DNA of 64,000 nt. It comes from Mobiluncus porci (GTDB taxonomy: Bacteria > Actinomycetota > Actinomycetes > Actinomycetales > Actinomycetaceae). Where the stretch lies: the NCBI RefSeq assembly GCF_009695935.1, contig NZ_VUMY01000014.1, positions 1-64,000 of the forward strand, given 5' to 3'. This document shows, one piece after another, positions 26,297 through 35,091 of the stretch. The position numbers and the translations under genes were made by a program. The notes beneath the pieces were generated by a model. The model made no database searches. It had not been told where the DNA came from and saw only the letters and a list, made by a program, of their open reading frames with translations. The number at the start of each line of letters is the position of its first letter. The stretch's first letter is position 1.

Positions 26297-26395
26297 ATGA
26301 CCCCGGTGGCTCACTATTATGACAGCTATAGCGTCTCAAATAATGGCTCGTTATCCACTATGTGAGATTTTTCGATTTTTTTTTGGGTTCCTCCA
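26297..26395 (+). promoter_or_regulatory. Possible leader ORF and hairpin upstream of ilvB
   Basis: A 22-codon frame (MTPVAHYYDSYSVSNNGSLS..) starts at 26297 with AAGGA just upstream and ends at a TGA inside the stem TCTCA...TGAGA. An inner stem ATAATG-gct-CGTTAT and a run of nine T residues follow. This looks like an attenuator, but the peptide is not rich in Ile, Val or Leu, so the call is weak. Confidence 0.3.
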
Positions 26396-26418
26396 TGGAG
26401 GTCGTTACAGTTAACCCC

Positions 26419-28254
26419 ATGAGTGCGAACCATCAAAAAACCCCCGGAGCCGCAGCCCCGGGAAGCAACTTTACGGAGAACCCGGAAAGCGGGGAAGTCA
26501 TGACGGGCGCCCAAGCCGTCATCCGAACACTCGAAGAACTCGGGGTGGTCGATGTGTTTGGCATCCCCGGCGGTGCCATCCTCTCGACCTTTGACCCGCT
26601 GTACGACTCTAAAAAGTTGAACTTTATCCTCACCCGCCACGAGCAGGGAGCCGCCCACGCCGCGGAGGGCTACGCGAAATCAACCGGTAAAGTCGGAGTC
26701 GCTTTGGTGACCTCCGGACCAGCGGCGACGAACCTGCTGACGGGACTCGCCGATGCGATGATGGACTCGGTGCCTCTGGTGGCCATTACCGGCCAGGTCG
26801 GGAAGGAATCCATCGGCACGGACGCCTTCCAAGAGTCCGACATCGTGGGGGCCTCCATGCCGCTAACCAAGCACGGTTTCTTGGTGATGGATCCCCAGGA
26901 GGTTCCCGAGAAAATTGCTGAAGCCTTCCATATTGCCTCTACTGGACGCCCCGGGCCGGTTCTGGTGGATGTGTCGAAAACGGCTCAAGTCGGCAAGATG
27001 ACTTTCAACTGGCCGCCAAAACTCAACCTTCCCGGCTACAAGGTTCCCGGCAAGCCCTCTCGTCAACAGATTTCCGCGGCAGCGGCAGAGATTGCGGCCG
27101 CGCGCCGTCCGGTGCTCTATGTGGGCGGTGGGATATTTTCGGCAAATGCTACCGATGAGCTCGCCCAACTCGCGGAAATGACCGGCGCGGCGGTGGTCAC
27201 CACCTTGACCGCCCGCGGCGCTTATCCCGATGAGGACCCGAAACACATGGGAATGCCGGGGATGCATGGTTCGGTTTCCGCGGTACTGTCGATGCAACAA
27301 GCCGACCTCTTGGTGGCACTCGGCACCCGCTTTGATGACCGCGTCACCGGAGACACCTCGACCTTCGCCTCTCACGCGAAAGTCATCCACGTCGATATTG
27401 ATGCCGCTGAAATCGGGAAGATTCGCGAAGCGGACGTCCCGATTGTGGGGGACTTGAAAGAGGTTCTCGGTGCGCTGTTGCGCGAACTCCCCGGAGCCTA
27501 CAAACAGTACGGGAAACCGGATTTGTCCCCGTGGATTGCGAGCCTCACAAAGCTCAAGGATAAATACCCGCTGTATTTTGATGACGTACAAGACGGTCTC
27601 GTCACCCCGCAAAAGGCCATCAAGGTGCTGGGGGACATTGCTGACGAGGACACCATCTATGTCACCGGCGTCGGCCAGCACCAAATGTGGGCTTCCCAGT
27701 TCATCACCTACCGTCATCCTCGAACCTATATTTCCTCTTGTGGACTCGGCACGATGGGCTTCGGAGTGCCGGCCGCGATGGGCGCGAAAGTGGCCAACCC
27801 CGACCGGGAAGTGTGGCTGATTGACGGGGATGGTTCCTTCCAGATGACCAACCAGGAGCTCGCCACCTGCACTCAGTCGCACATTCCCATCAAGGTCATG
27901 ATTATCAACAACTCCTCGCTCGGCATGGTGCGCCAGTGGCAAACCCTGTTCTACAACGAGAGATATTCCCAGACTGACCTCCACGACGGGGCGCGCGACG
28001 CCTCCGAATGCGGGAGAGTGGGGATTCCGGATTTCATGATGCTCGCGAAGGCCTACGGAGCCGAGGGGATTCGGATCACGAAGCCCGAAGAGCTGGAGGA
28101 GGGTCTGAAGAAGGCTCATGAAATCAACGACCGGCCGGTAGTGGTGGAGGTTCTGGTGAGCCCCGACGCCATGGTTTTCCCGATGGTTCCCGCCGGCCAG
28201 ACTAATGACAAAGTTTTCTATACGGCTAACAAAGTCGTGACGTGGGAGGACTAA
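26419..28254 (+). CDS. ilvB: Acetolactate synthase large subunit
   Basis: Thiamine-diphosphate enzyme that makes acetolactate (valine, leucine) and acetohydroxybutyrate (isoleucine). The FGIPGGAILSTFD start, the catalytic glutamate in RHEQGAAHAAEGYA, and the ThDP motif GDGSFQMTNQEL...IINN are present. The start is uncertain: ATG at 26419 gives the usual N-terminus and lies seven bases after TACAGT, while an upstream ATG (26395) has no ribosome-binding site. It is followed after five bases by ilvN. Confidence 0.95.
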   Translation: MSANHQKTPGAAAPGSNFTENPESGEVMTGAQAVIRTLEELGVVDVFGIPGGAILSTFDPLYDSKKLNFILTRHEQGAAHAAEGYAKSTGKVGVALVTSGPAATNLLTGLADAMMDSVPLVAITGQVGKESIGTDAFQESDIVGASMPLTKHGFLVMDPQEVPEKIAEAFHIASTGRPGPVLVDVSKTAQVGKMTFNWPPKLNLPGYKVPGKPSRQQISAAAAEIAAARRPVLYVGGGIFSANATDELAQLAEMTGAAVVTTLTARGAYPDEDPKHMGMPGMHGSVSAVLSMQQADLLVALGTRFDDRVTGDTSTFASHAKVIHVDIDAAEIGKIREADVPIVGDLKEVLGALLRELPGAYKQYGKPDLSPWIASLTKLKDKYPLYFDDVQDGLVTPQKAIKVLGDIADEDTIYVTGVGQHQMWASQFITYRHPRTYISSCGLGTMGFGVPAAMGAKVANPDREVWLIDGDGSFQMTNQELATCTQSHIPIKVMIINNSSLGMVRQWQTLFYNERYSQTDLHDGARDASECGRVGIPDFMMLAKAYGAEGIRITKPEELEEGLKKAHEINDRPVVVEVLVSPDAMVFPMVPAGQTNDKVFYTANKVVTWED

Positions 28255-28259
28255 GAGAG

Positions 28260-28763
28260 ATGAGTAACACACACACTTTGAGCGTGCTGGTAGAAAACAA
28301 ACCCGGCGTTTTGACCCGCGTGGCGGCCCTGTTTGCGAGGCGCGCCTTCAACATCACCTCGCTCGCCGTGGGAGAGACCGAAAAGCCCGAGATTTCGCGG
28401 ATCACGATTGTGGTCGATGTTTCCGAGGTTCCTTTGGAGCAGGTCACCAAGCAGTTGAACAAGCTCGTGAACGTTTTGAAGATTGTTGAACTCGAGCCGG
28501 AACGGGCGGTAGAGCGCGAGCTCATGCTTATCAAGGTGGCAGCCGACGATTCGAACCGCACCGCGGTTTTGCAGGTTGTGGAACTGTTCCGCGCCCACGT
28601 GGTTGATGTCGCCCGCGAGACCCTGGTTATCGAGTCTATCGGCTCGCCGTCCAAACACGCTGCCTTGCTGAGGGAACTCGGGCCTTACGGGGTACGCGAG
28701 ATTGTTCAGTCCGGTAACGTGGCGATTGGGCGCGGCTCGCGTTCGATTACCGACCAGATTTGA
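28260..28763 (+). CDS. ilvN: Acetolactate synthase small (regulatory) subunit
   Basis: The 167-residue subunit binds valine and activates IlvB. The N-terminal ACT domain (TLSVLVENKPGVLTRVAALFARRAFNI) and the C-terminal conserved half (ELMLIKVAADDSNRTAVLQ) are both present. The ATG at 28260 is preceded by GGGAGGACTAAGAGAG, so the site overlaps the end of ilvB; the five-base gap implies translational coupling. Confidence 0.95.
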   Translation: MSNTHTLSVLVENKPGVLTRVAALFARRAFNITSLAVGETEKPEISRITIVVDVSEVPLEQVTKQLNKLVNVLKIVELEPERAVERELMLIKVAADDSNRTAVLQVVELFRAHVVDVARETLVIESIGSPSKHAALLRELGPYGVREIVQSGNVAIGRGSRSITDQI

Positions 28764-28784
28764 GCGAGTCCTGAAAATGGGTTT

Positions 28785-28813
28785 TTGAGAGCAAGAAAAA
28801 ACTCACCTAGAAT
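28785..28813 (+). promoter_or_regulatory. Promoter of ilvC
   Basis: TTGAGA and TAGAAT are separated by exactly 17 bases in the 83-base gap between ilvN and ilvC. Separate transcription of ilvC from ilvBN is therefore likely, in addition to read-through. Confidence 0.6.
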
Positions 28814-28846
28814 TTGACAGTCGCCAACTATTAAAAGGAGAAAACC

Positions 28847-29875
28847 ATGGCGGAAATTTATTACGAAGATGACGCGGATCTCTCGGTCATCCAGTCCAAG
28901 AAGGTTGCGGTTATCGGCTACGGCTCCCAGGGTCACGCCCACGCGCTGAACCTGCGCGATTCCGGGGTTGACGTGGTGGTCGGCTTGCGGGAGGGCTCGA
29001 GCTCGCGGGCGAAGGCCGAGGAGCAGGGCCTCACCGTGAAAAGCGTGGCTGATGCGGTCAAAGAGGCCGACGTCATCATGATTCTGTTGCCTGACCAGGT
29101 GCAGGGCGCGGTTTACCAGGCTGAAATCGAGCCGAACTTGAAGAGTGATGCCGCGCTGTTCTTCGCACACGGTTTCAACATTCGCTTCGGCTACATCAAG
29201 CCGGGTGCGGGCCACGACGTCTGCATGGTCGCCCCGAAGGGCCCCGGCCACGTGGTGCGCCGTACTTTCGTTGCTGGCCAGGGCGTTCCTGACGTTATTG
29301 CCGTGGAACAAGATGCCTCCGGTAACGCTTGGGAACTGACCAAGGCTTACGCCAAGGGTATCGGCGGAACCCGCGCCGGTGTCATCAAGACAACCTTCAC
29401 CGAAGAGACTGAAACCGACCTGTTTGGCGAACAGGACGTCTTATGTGGCGGCGTGTCGAAACTGATTGAATACGGTTTCGAGACTTTGGTGGAGGCCGGC
29501 TACCAGCCGGAGATTGCCTACTTCGAGGTCTGCCACGAGTTGAAGCTCATCGTTGACCTCATCAATGAGGGCGGTCTTTCCAAGATGCGCTGGTCGATTT
29601 CCGACACCGCCGAATACGGCGATTACGTCTCCGGTCCGCGCGTGATTACCCCGGACGTGAAGACCCACATGAAGGAAGTTTTGTCCGACATTCAGGACGG
29701 GTCCTTTGCCAAGCGCTTCATGGACGACCAGGCTGCCGGAGCGCCGGAGTTCAAGAAGCTGCGCGCCGAGCACGAATCACACCAGATCGAGAAGGTCGGC
29801 GGGGAGCTTCGCAAGATGTTCACCTGGAACACGAACAAAGACACCGATTACGTCGAAGGACATGCCAGTCGCTGA
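28847..29875 (+). CDS. ilvC: Ketol-acid reductoisomerase
   Basis: Class I enzyme that isomerises and reduces acetolactate or acetohydroxybutyrate with NADPH and magnesium. The Rossmann motif [17 protein letters not shown], the metal-binding [12 protein letters not shown] and the [14 protein letters not shown] segment are all visible. At 342 residues it is the short form. A strong AAAAGGAG precedes the ATG. A promoter with 17-base spacing lies upstream and a repeat-rich gap downstream. Confidence 0.96.
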   Translation: MAEIYYEDDADLSVIQSKKVAVIGYGSQGHAHALNLRDSGVDVVVGLREGSSSRAKAEEQGLTVKSVADAVKEADVIMILLPDQVQGAVYQAEIEPNLKSDAALFFAHGFNIRFGYIKPGAGHDVCMVAPKGPGHVVRRTFVAGQGVPDVIAVEQDASGNAWELTKAYAKGIGGTRAGVIKTTFTEETETDLFGEQDVLCGGVSKLIEYGFETLVEAGYQPEIAYFEVCHELKLIVDLINEGGLSKMRWSISDTAEYGDYVSGPRVITPDVKTHMKEVLSDIQDGSFAKRFMDDQAAGAPEFKKLRAEHESHQIEKVGGELRKMFTWNTNKDTDYVEGHASR

Positions 29876-29884
29876 GCGGTTAGG

Positions 29885-30150
29885 TGTGGCCGGCGCGGGT
29901 CTGACCCCAGCGGCTCTGACCCCAGCGGCGTAGTGTTTCAACAGCCCGTTCTGTCGGGCTCGCGTCGCTCGACCGGCTCGCGCGGGACGAAAGGGGAGGT
30001 TTCCCCTCGCGATGTGCGATTTTATTATCGCACATCGCTCACCCCTCAGTCCCGCGCCGAGTCCGGTCTTCCGCTCCGCGTTGCCCTGGTTGGGTGCAAA
30101 CGTTGCGTTTGAGCGTAGCCAGAAGGGGCTGACCCCGACGGCGTAGCGAC
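29885..30150. repeat. Repeat-rich gap after ilvC
   Basis: Degenerate units of the GGTCTGACCC family occur at about 29896-29935 (two tandem CTGACCCCAGCGGC units) and at 30112-30150 (AGGGGCTGACCCCGACGGCG). Between them lies the perfect hairpin at 30009-30038. No gene is seen in the 322-base gap. Confidence 0.6.
30009..30038. terminator. 12-bp perfect hairpin downstream of ilvC
   Basis: GCGATGTGCGAT (30009-30020) pairs with ATCGCACATCGC (30027-30038) around TTTATT. It is flanked by AGGGGA and TCCCCT, which could pair separately. There is no T-run after it, so a role in transcript ending is possible but not certain. Confidence 0.45.
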
Positions 30151-30197
30151 AGGCGAGCAGATGGAACGTAATCGGTGGTTTGAATAAAGGACGAGAG

Positions 30198-31097
30198 ATG
30201 AAAAAGTTGATCCCCATTTTGGCGTTGACCTTGGTCACCGCCATGTGGGGTTCGACCTTTTTTATGATTCGCACGGATGCGCTAAGCGAGCTCTCTGCCT
30301 CCGATTTGCTCACCGTCAGGTTCTTCATGGCGGCGATTTTGGCCACTGTCATTTGGGGACGCGACCTCCTCAGAGCCGATCGAAAAACCCTGGCGCTCGG
30401 TTTTGGCTTGGGCCTCCTCTACGGGATTGCCCAACTCGTGCAAACCATCGGTCTCTACACCACTGATGCCTCGGTATCCGGTTTCATCACCGCGATGTAT
30501 ATCGTCATAGTTCCGGTGGTGGCTCTCGTGGTGTTTCGGGAACAGTTCAAGCCGATTACCTGGCTATGGGTAGCCTTGGCGGGGGTGGGGCTTGCTGCCT
30601 TGTCATTAAAAGGATGGAGTTTCGGAACCGGCGAGTTCCTGACTTTCGTAGGGGCAATATTTTTTGCAATCCAAGTTGCTGGTCTTTCCGTGGTGGCACC
30701 GGGCCGTTCCGCGGGGGCACTCACGACGCTGCAAATGTGGGGAACTGGCGCGGTGTCTTTCTTCCCGGCGGTATCTGACGGGATTCAACTTCCCCAAAGT
30801 GGTCTCGTCTGGGCGGAGCTCATCTACATGGCGACGGTCTGTTCGGTAGGGGCCATCTTCTTGGAGACCTGGGCCCAAGCGCGAATGTCATCCACGGAAG
30901 CCGCGCTGATAATGGCGACAGAGCCCCTGTTCGCGACCCTTTTCGCAGTCACGTTTGGCGGGGAAATCCTGACCTTACGCTTGGCTATCGGCGCCGCCTT
31001 CATCATGACCGCCATTGTTTCCGCCCAACTCACCGGCGTTAGACCCGACGGAATACTTGAAGATTCAACAAAAGATAAAGTAAGGATAGAAGTATGA
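30198..31097 (+). CDS. EamA/DMT-family transporter
   Basis: A 299-residue protein with about ten membrane segments in two EamA repeats, beginning [22 protein letters not shown], a typical first repeat. DMT proteins often export amino acids or other metabolites. The ATG at 30198 follows AAAGGACGAGAG. Its stop overlaps the leuB ATG (ATGA), so it is co-translated with leuB. Export of a branched-chain amino acid or keto acid is a reasonable guess from this context only. Confidence 0.85.
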   Translation: MKKLIPILALTLVTAMWGSTFFMIRTDALSELSASDLLTVRFFMAAILATVIWGRDLLRADRKTLALGFGLGLLYGIAQLVQTIGLYTTDASVSGFITAMYIVIVPVVALVVFREQFKPITWLWVALAGVGLAALSLKGWSFGTGEFLTFVGAIFFAIQVAGLSVVAPGRSAGALTTLQMWGTGAVSFFPAVSDGIQLPQSGLVWAELIYMATVCSVGAIFLETWAQARMSSTEAALIMATEPLFATLFAVTFGGEILTLRLAIGAAFIMTAIVSAQLTGVRPDGILEDSTKDKVRIEV

Positions 31098-32146
31098 CAA
31101 CGATTGATTTGGCGCTGATTCCGGGTGACGGCATCGGCCACGAGGTCGTCCCCGAAGCCGTGAAGGTCTTGAAAAAGGTCCTCGACGGGGCGGGGATCGA
31201 ACTCAAAACCACCCAGTATGACCTCGGCGCGGCGCGCTATCACCGCGACGGCGTGGTCTTGGACGATGAAACCGAAGAGGCCCTGAAGCATCACGACGCG
31301 ATTTTGCTTGGTGCGGTGGGCGACCCCTCGGTGCAATCCGGAGTGCTCGAGCGCGGGCTCTTGTTGAAACTCCGTTTTGACTTCGACCACTACGTGAACC
31401 TCCGGCCTTCCAAGTACTACCCCGGCGTCCCGACGCCTTTGGCGAACCCCGGCGACATCGACTTCGTGGTCGTGCGCGAGGGCACCGAAGGGCTCTATGC
31501 CGGCAACGGCGGCGTGGTTCGTGAAGGCACCCCGCACGAGATCGCGACCGAGGTTTCGGTAAACACCCGCTTCGGGGTGGAGCGCGTGGTCCGTTACGCT
31601 TTCGCCGAGGCGATGGCGCGGCACAAGCACCTCACCTACGTACACAAGCACAATGTCTTGGTAAACGCCGGTCACATGTGGCGGCGCACCGTCGAGGAAG
31701 TGGGCAAGGAGTTTCCTGAGGTCTCGGTGGATTACCTCCACGTCGATGCCGCCACGATTTTCTTGGTCACGAACCCGAGTCGCTTCGATGTGATTGTGAC
31801 TGATAACTTGTTTGGTGACATTTTGACTGACGAAGCCGGTGCGATCACCGGTGGTATCGGGCTCGCAGCTTCGGGCAATATCAACCCGGACAAGACTTTC
31901 CCCTCCATGTTCGAGCCGGTTCACGGTTCCGCTCCGGATATTGCGGGTCAGGGTAAGGCCGACCCGACCGCGACGATTTCCTCGCTAGTTTTGATGCTGA
32001 ACCACCTTGACCAGTCCGACCTCGCCGCCAAGGTGCAGGCCGCGGTCGACAAGGACATGGCCGCTCGCGCCCAGGCCGCCGAGACTGGAAGTCCGCTCGT
32101 TCGCTCGACTTCCGAGATTGGCGACGCGATCGCGGCTAATCTATAA
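31094..32146 (+). CDS. leuB: 3-isopropylmalate dehydrogenase
   Basis: NAD-dependent oxidative decarboxylation of 3-isopropylmalate in leucine synthesis. [20 protein letters not shown] at the N-terminus, [25 protein letters not shown]-type substrate arginines, and the C-terminal [22 protein letters not shown] signature are present. At 350 residues it is full length. Members of this group also act on 3-methylmalate in the citramalate route, which would fit the cimA gene nearby. The gene overlaps the EamA transporter by four bases and is followed by ilvE after 28 bases. Confidence 0.94.
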   Translation: MTTIDLALIPGDGIGHEVVPEAVKVLKKVLDGAGIELKTTQYDLGAARYHRDGVVLDDETEEALKHHDAILLGAVGDPSVQSGVLERGLLLKLRFDFDHYVNLRPSKYYPGVPTPLANPGDIDFVVVREGTEGLYAGNGGVVREGTPHEIATEVSVNTRFGVERVVRYAFAEAMARHKHLTYVHKHNVLVNAGHMWRRTVEEVGKEFPEVSVDYLHVDAATIFLVTNPSRFDVIVTDNLFGDILTDEAGAITGGIGLAASGNINPDKTFPSMFEPVHGSAPDIAGQGKADPTATISSLVLMLNHLDQSDLAAKVQAAVDKDMAARAQAAETGSPLVRSTSEIGDAIAANL

Positions 32147-32174
32147 GCAACCCTCAACTCGAAAGAAGAACAAA

Positions 32175-33302
32175 ATGAGTAACCTCGAAGAACTCGCTAC
32201 ACAACCCCTGCCGCCAGCGGACGAACTCGCCGGACGCTGGGCCGCCCAAGCTCACGACCACAAAGCGAGCGACGGAGAATACCAGCGCATCATGAGCGAT
32301 CTCGCCTTTGGCAAGGATTTTTCTGACTACATGGCTCACGCGATTTGGACCAAGGACGGCGGTTGGGGAGAGAAAACCCTGCAACCCTACGGGCCGCTGC
32401 CGGTGACGCCGGGAACTTCCGTCCTCCACTACGGTCAGGAAGTTTTTGAGGGCCTGAAAGCCTACCGCCGCGCGGATAACTCGCTGTGGCTGTTCCGTCC
32501 GGCTTTCAACGCGAACCGTTTCAACCAGTCGGCCCGCCGTCTGGCGTTGCCGGAACTTCCGGTAGAAGACTTTGTCGGTTCCTGCGTTGACCTGGTGCGC
32601 CAAGATGAACGCTGGGTTCCCTCTGAGGACGGGGCGACGTTGTACTTGCGTCCCTTCATGTATGCTTCCGAAGCGTTCCTCGGGGTACATCCGGCCGCGG
32701 AGGTCACCTACCTCAATATTGGTTCGCCTTCCGGCTCCTACTTCCAGGGCGGTTTCTCACCGGTGAGCATCTATGTTTCCGAGGACTATCACCGCGCGGG
32801 TCCCGGCGGCACCGGCGAGGCCAAGACTTCCGGCAACTACGCCGCGTCGCTTCAACCCCAGGAAATCGCTTACGAAAAAGGCTATGAGCAGGTCTGTTTC
32901 TTGGACGGTGAAACCAACACCTATATCGACGAGCTCGGGGGCATGAATGTCTTTGTGGTCTATAAAGACGGCCACGTTGCTACACCCGCCTTGACCGGCT
33001 GCATCCTCGAAGGCGGCACCCGCGGAGCCATCAAGCAACTGCTCGCTGAGGAAGGCGTGGACGTCCGTGAAGAGCGCATTGCGTTGCAAGAGCTTCTTGA
33101 TGACATCAAGTCCGGTAAGATTTCGGAATTTTTTGCCTGCGGGACTGCCGCGGTCGTCACCCCGATCGGTAAGCTCGGCGGGGAGGGCTTCGTTGTCGAC
33201 GTCCCGACCGGGCCGCTCACCAAGCATATCCACGACCGCATCACTGACATCCAGTGGGGGAGAGCTGAGGATACCCACGGCTGGTGCTACCGCGTGAAAT
33301 AA
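32175..33302 (+). CDS. ilvE: Branched-chain amino acid aminotransferase
   Basis: PLP enzyme of fold type IV that makes leucine, isoleucine and valine from their keto acids with glutamate. The catalytic lysine sits in GEAKTSGNYAASL, with EELGGMNVFVV-type and ACGTAAVVTPIG motifs after it. The ATG at 32175 is preceded by AAAGAAG; a longer frame upstream overlaps leuB and is not used. The product has 375 residues. A strong terminator-like palindrome lies 46 bases after the stop, closing the EamA-leuB-ilvE unit. Confidence 0.94.
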   Translation: MSNLEELATQPLPPADELAGRWAAQAHDHKASDGEYQRIMSDLAFGKDFSDYMAHAIWTKDGGWGEKTLQPYGPLPVTPGTSVLHYGQEVFEGLKAYRRADNSLWLFRPAFNANRFNQSARRLALPELPVEDFVGSCVDLVRQDERWVPSEDGATLYLRPFMYASEAFLGVHPAAEVTYLNIGSPSGSYFQGGFSPVSIYVSEDYHRAGPGGTGEAKTSGNYAASLQPQEIAYEKGYEQVCFLDGETNTYIDELGGMNVFVVYKDGHVATPALTGCILEGGTRGAIKQLLAEEGVDVREERIALQELLDDIKSGKISEFFACGTAAVVTPIGKLGGEGFVVDVPTGPLTKHIHDRITDIQWGRAEDTHGWCYRVK

Positions 33303-33348
33303 CACCGGTTATCGGAAAGATAGGCGCGATGGTAGCGCCTAGAACAGG

Positions 33349-33394
33349 CGATTTTTGAATTTATTGCCTAATAAGGCAATAAATTCAAAAATCG
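33349..33394. terminator. AT-rich 21-bp palindrome, copy B
   Basis: The arm 33349-33368 (CGATTTTTGAATTTATTGCC) pairs perfectly with 33375-33394, and the flanking T-A of the loop can extend it to 21 bp. It probably terminates ilvE transcription. Arms and loop resemble the copy at 7477-7516. Confidence 0.75.
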
Positions 33395-33516
33395 TAAGAG
33401 TTATGCGCGGCAATATCGGAATATAGTCCTCGCGCGGTTTGAAAAACCGCGCGAACTTGCCATATTCTAAATAAAGGGCAAAGTCGCCCAAGAACAGAAA
33501 GAAGTGAGGGTCTCAA

Positions 33517-35001
33517 GTGTTGGTAAATCTTTCCTCTTGCGGAATTCTTCCGGAACTAACCGCGCGATATGCGCCAGGAAGCGCCGAAACCACCGGAATA
33601 ACCTACCAACCCTGGTCGATTATCCCCTTCGTCCTGATGTTGTTGGCCATCGCGATTTTCCCGCTGTGGCCGAAAGCCGCGAAATATTGGGAGCGCCACG
33701 CTTTCCAATTCGCCTGGTCTCTCATTCTCGGCGTTCCGGTCGCTATCTGGCTTGTAGCCGGTGGCGAAGGCGGTTTTGTCATTGAAAAAATGTGGGAATA
33801 CGTCCAGTTCATCATCCTGTTGTTCTCGCTCTTTGTGGTCTCGGGTGGTATCTTCCTTGCTGGCGATATTCGCGCCACCCCGCGCAACAATACGATTTTC
33901 CTCGGTGTCGGCTCGGTTCTCGCCTCCTTTGTCGGTACGACCGGTGCAGCGATGCTCTTAATCCGACCGGTTTTGAACACCAACAAGGAGCGCACTCACA
34001 AGGCGCATACGGTGTTGTTCCTGATTTTCATCGTGGCAAACTGTGGCGGACTACTGACCCCTCTCGGTGACCCGCCGCTGTTCCTAGGTTTCTTGAACGG
34101 GGTACCCTTCGTTTGGACTTTCGGGCTGTGGAAAGAATGGTTGTTTGTCAACGGACTCTTGTTGTTGAGTTTCTGGGCTATCGACACGAAGTTCTACGCC
34201 ATGGAGCCGAAAAAAGCCATTGTTGCCGACGAAACCGAGCGTCAGCCGCTTTCCGTCCGTGGAGGGCTGAACTTTCTGTGGCTCGCGGTCATCGTCGCGG
34301 CTGTGGCCGCAGCGCCTTCCATCGATCTCGCGGCCATTGAACAAGGCGCGGCCAGCGGTCTCGACTTCGTGCCGCTAAGAGAAATCCTCATGCTCGCCGC
34401 CGCGGGAGCGTCCTATGCTCTGACCAAGAAATCAGTGCGTTTCGGGGACAACGAGTTCGAGTGGGGGCCGATTATCGAGGTCGCCGCGCTCTTTATCGGG
34501 ATCTTCTTAACCATGATGCCGGCGCTGCGCTACCTCGCCCAAGTCGCCCCGCATCTGCCACTAAACCGCGTGACGTTCTTCGCGTTCTCCGGTTCGCTTT
34601 CCTCTGTCCTCGACAACACCCCGACCTACCTGACGTTCTTCGAGATGGCGCGCACCTTGGAAATTCCGGGCGCGCCGGTCGTGGCGGGGGTTCCCGAACC
34701 GTACCTGGTGGCCATCTCTCTCGGGTCAGTTTTCTGCGGGGCCATGACCTATATCGGCAACGGGCCGAACTTCATGGTGAAATCGGTGGCGGATTCCCGC
34801 GGAGTCAAGATGCCGAGTTTCGGAGGTTACATCTTGAAATCTCTCGAACATCTGCTTCCGATTCTTCTCGCCATGTGCCTCCTGTTCATTGCTGAGGGCC
34901 TAGTGGCGAAACTCTTCGGTGTGCTCTGCATCGTCTTCGTTCTCGGGATTGCAGCGAAGGACCTCGTCAAGGCGCGGCAAGTGAAATCTGCTGCTGCCTA
35001 A
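33517..35001 (+). CDS. Sodium:proton antiporter / ion transporter (ArsB/NhaD superfamily)
   Basis: A 494-residue protein with about 12 membrane segments. The conserved VANCGGLLTPLGDPPLFLGFL and SSVLDNTPTYLTF stretches fit the citrate/ArsB/NhaD ion transporter superfamily, in which the paired half-helices carry such motifs. The exchanged ion cannot be decided; sodium-proton exchange is the usual annotation for this subgroup. The GTG start has GAGGG six bases upstream. It stands between the ilvE terminator and cimA. Confidence 0.78.
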   Translation: MLVNLSSCGILPELTARYAPGSAETTGITYQPWSIIPFVLMLLAIAIFPLWPKAAKYWERHAFQFAWSLILGVPVAIWLVAGGEGGFVIEKMWEYVQFIILLFSLFVVSGGIFLAGDIRATPRNNTIFLGVGSVLASFVGTTGAAMLLIRPVLNTNKERTHKAHTVLFLIFIVANCGGLLTPLGDPPLFLGFLNGVPFVWTFGLWKEWLFVNGLLLLSFWAIDTKFYAMEPKKAIVADETERQPLSVRGGLNFLWLAVIVAAVAAAPSIDLAAIEQGAASGLDFVPLREILMLAAAGASYALTKKSVRFGDNEFEWGPIIEVAALFIGIFLTMMPALRYLAQVAPHLPLNRVTFFAFSGSLSSVLDNTPTYLTFFEMARTLEIPGAPVVAGVPEPYLVAISLGSVFCGAMTYIGNGPNFMVKSVADSRGVKMPSFGGYILKSLEHLLPILLAMCLLFIAEGLVAKLFGVLCIVFVLGIAAKDLVKARQVKSAAA

Positions 35002-35079
35002 GTAAAACACAGCGTCGCGCTACCCGCGGGTTCACGCGTCAGAAAGCTGCTGGGTTTTAGCGACTGGTGAAATTCCACG

Positions 35080-35091
35080 TAATATAGGGAC
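35080..35091 (+). promoter_or_regulatory. -10 box and probable leaderless start of cimA
   Basis: TAATAT, six bases (AGGGAC), then the ATG of cimA. The AGGGA is too close to act as a normal Shine-Dalgarno. Confidence 0.5.

Noticed and set aside
26863-28272. 469-codon minus-strand frame opposite ilvB
   Set aside because: Long only because ilvB is GC-rich at third positions; no protein motif and no start signal.
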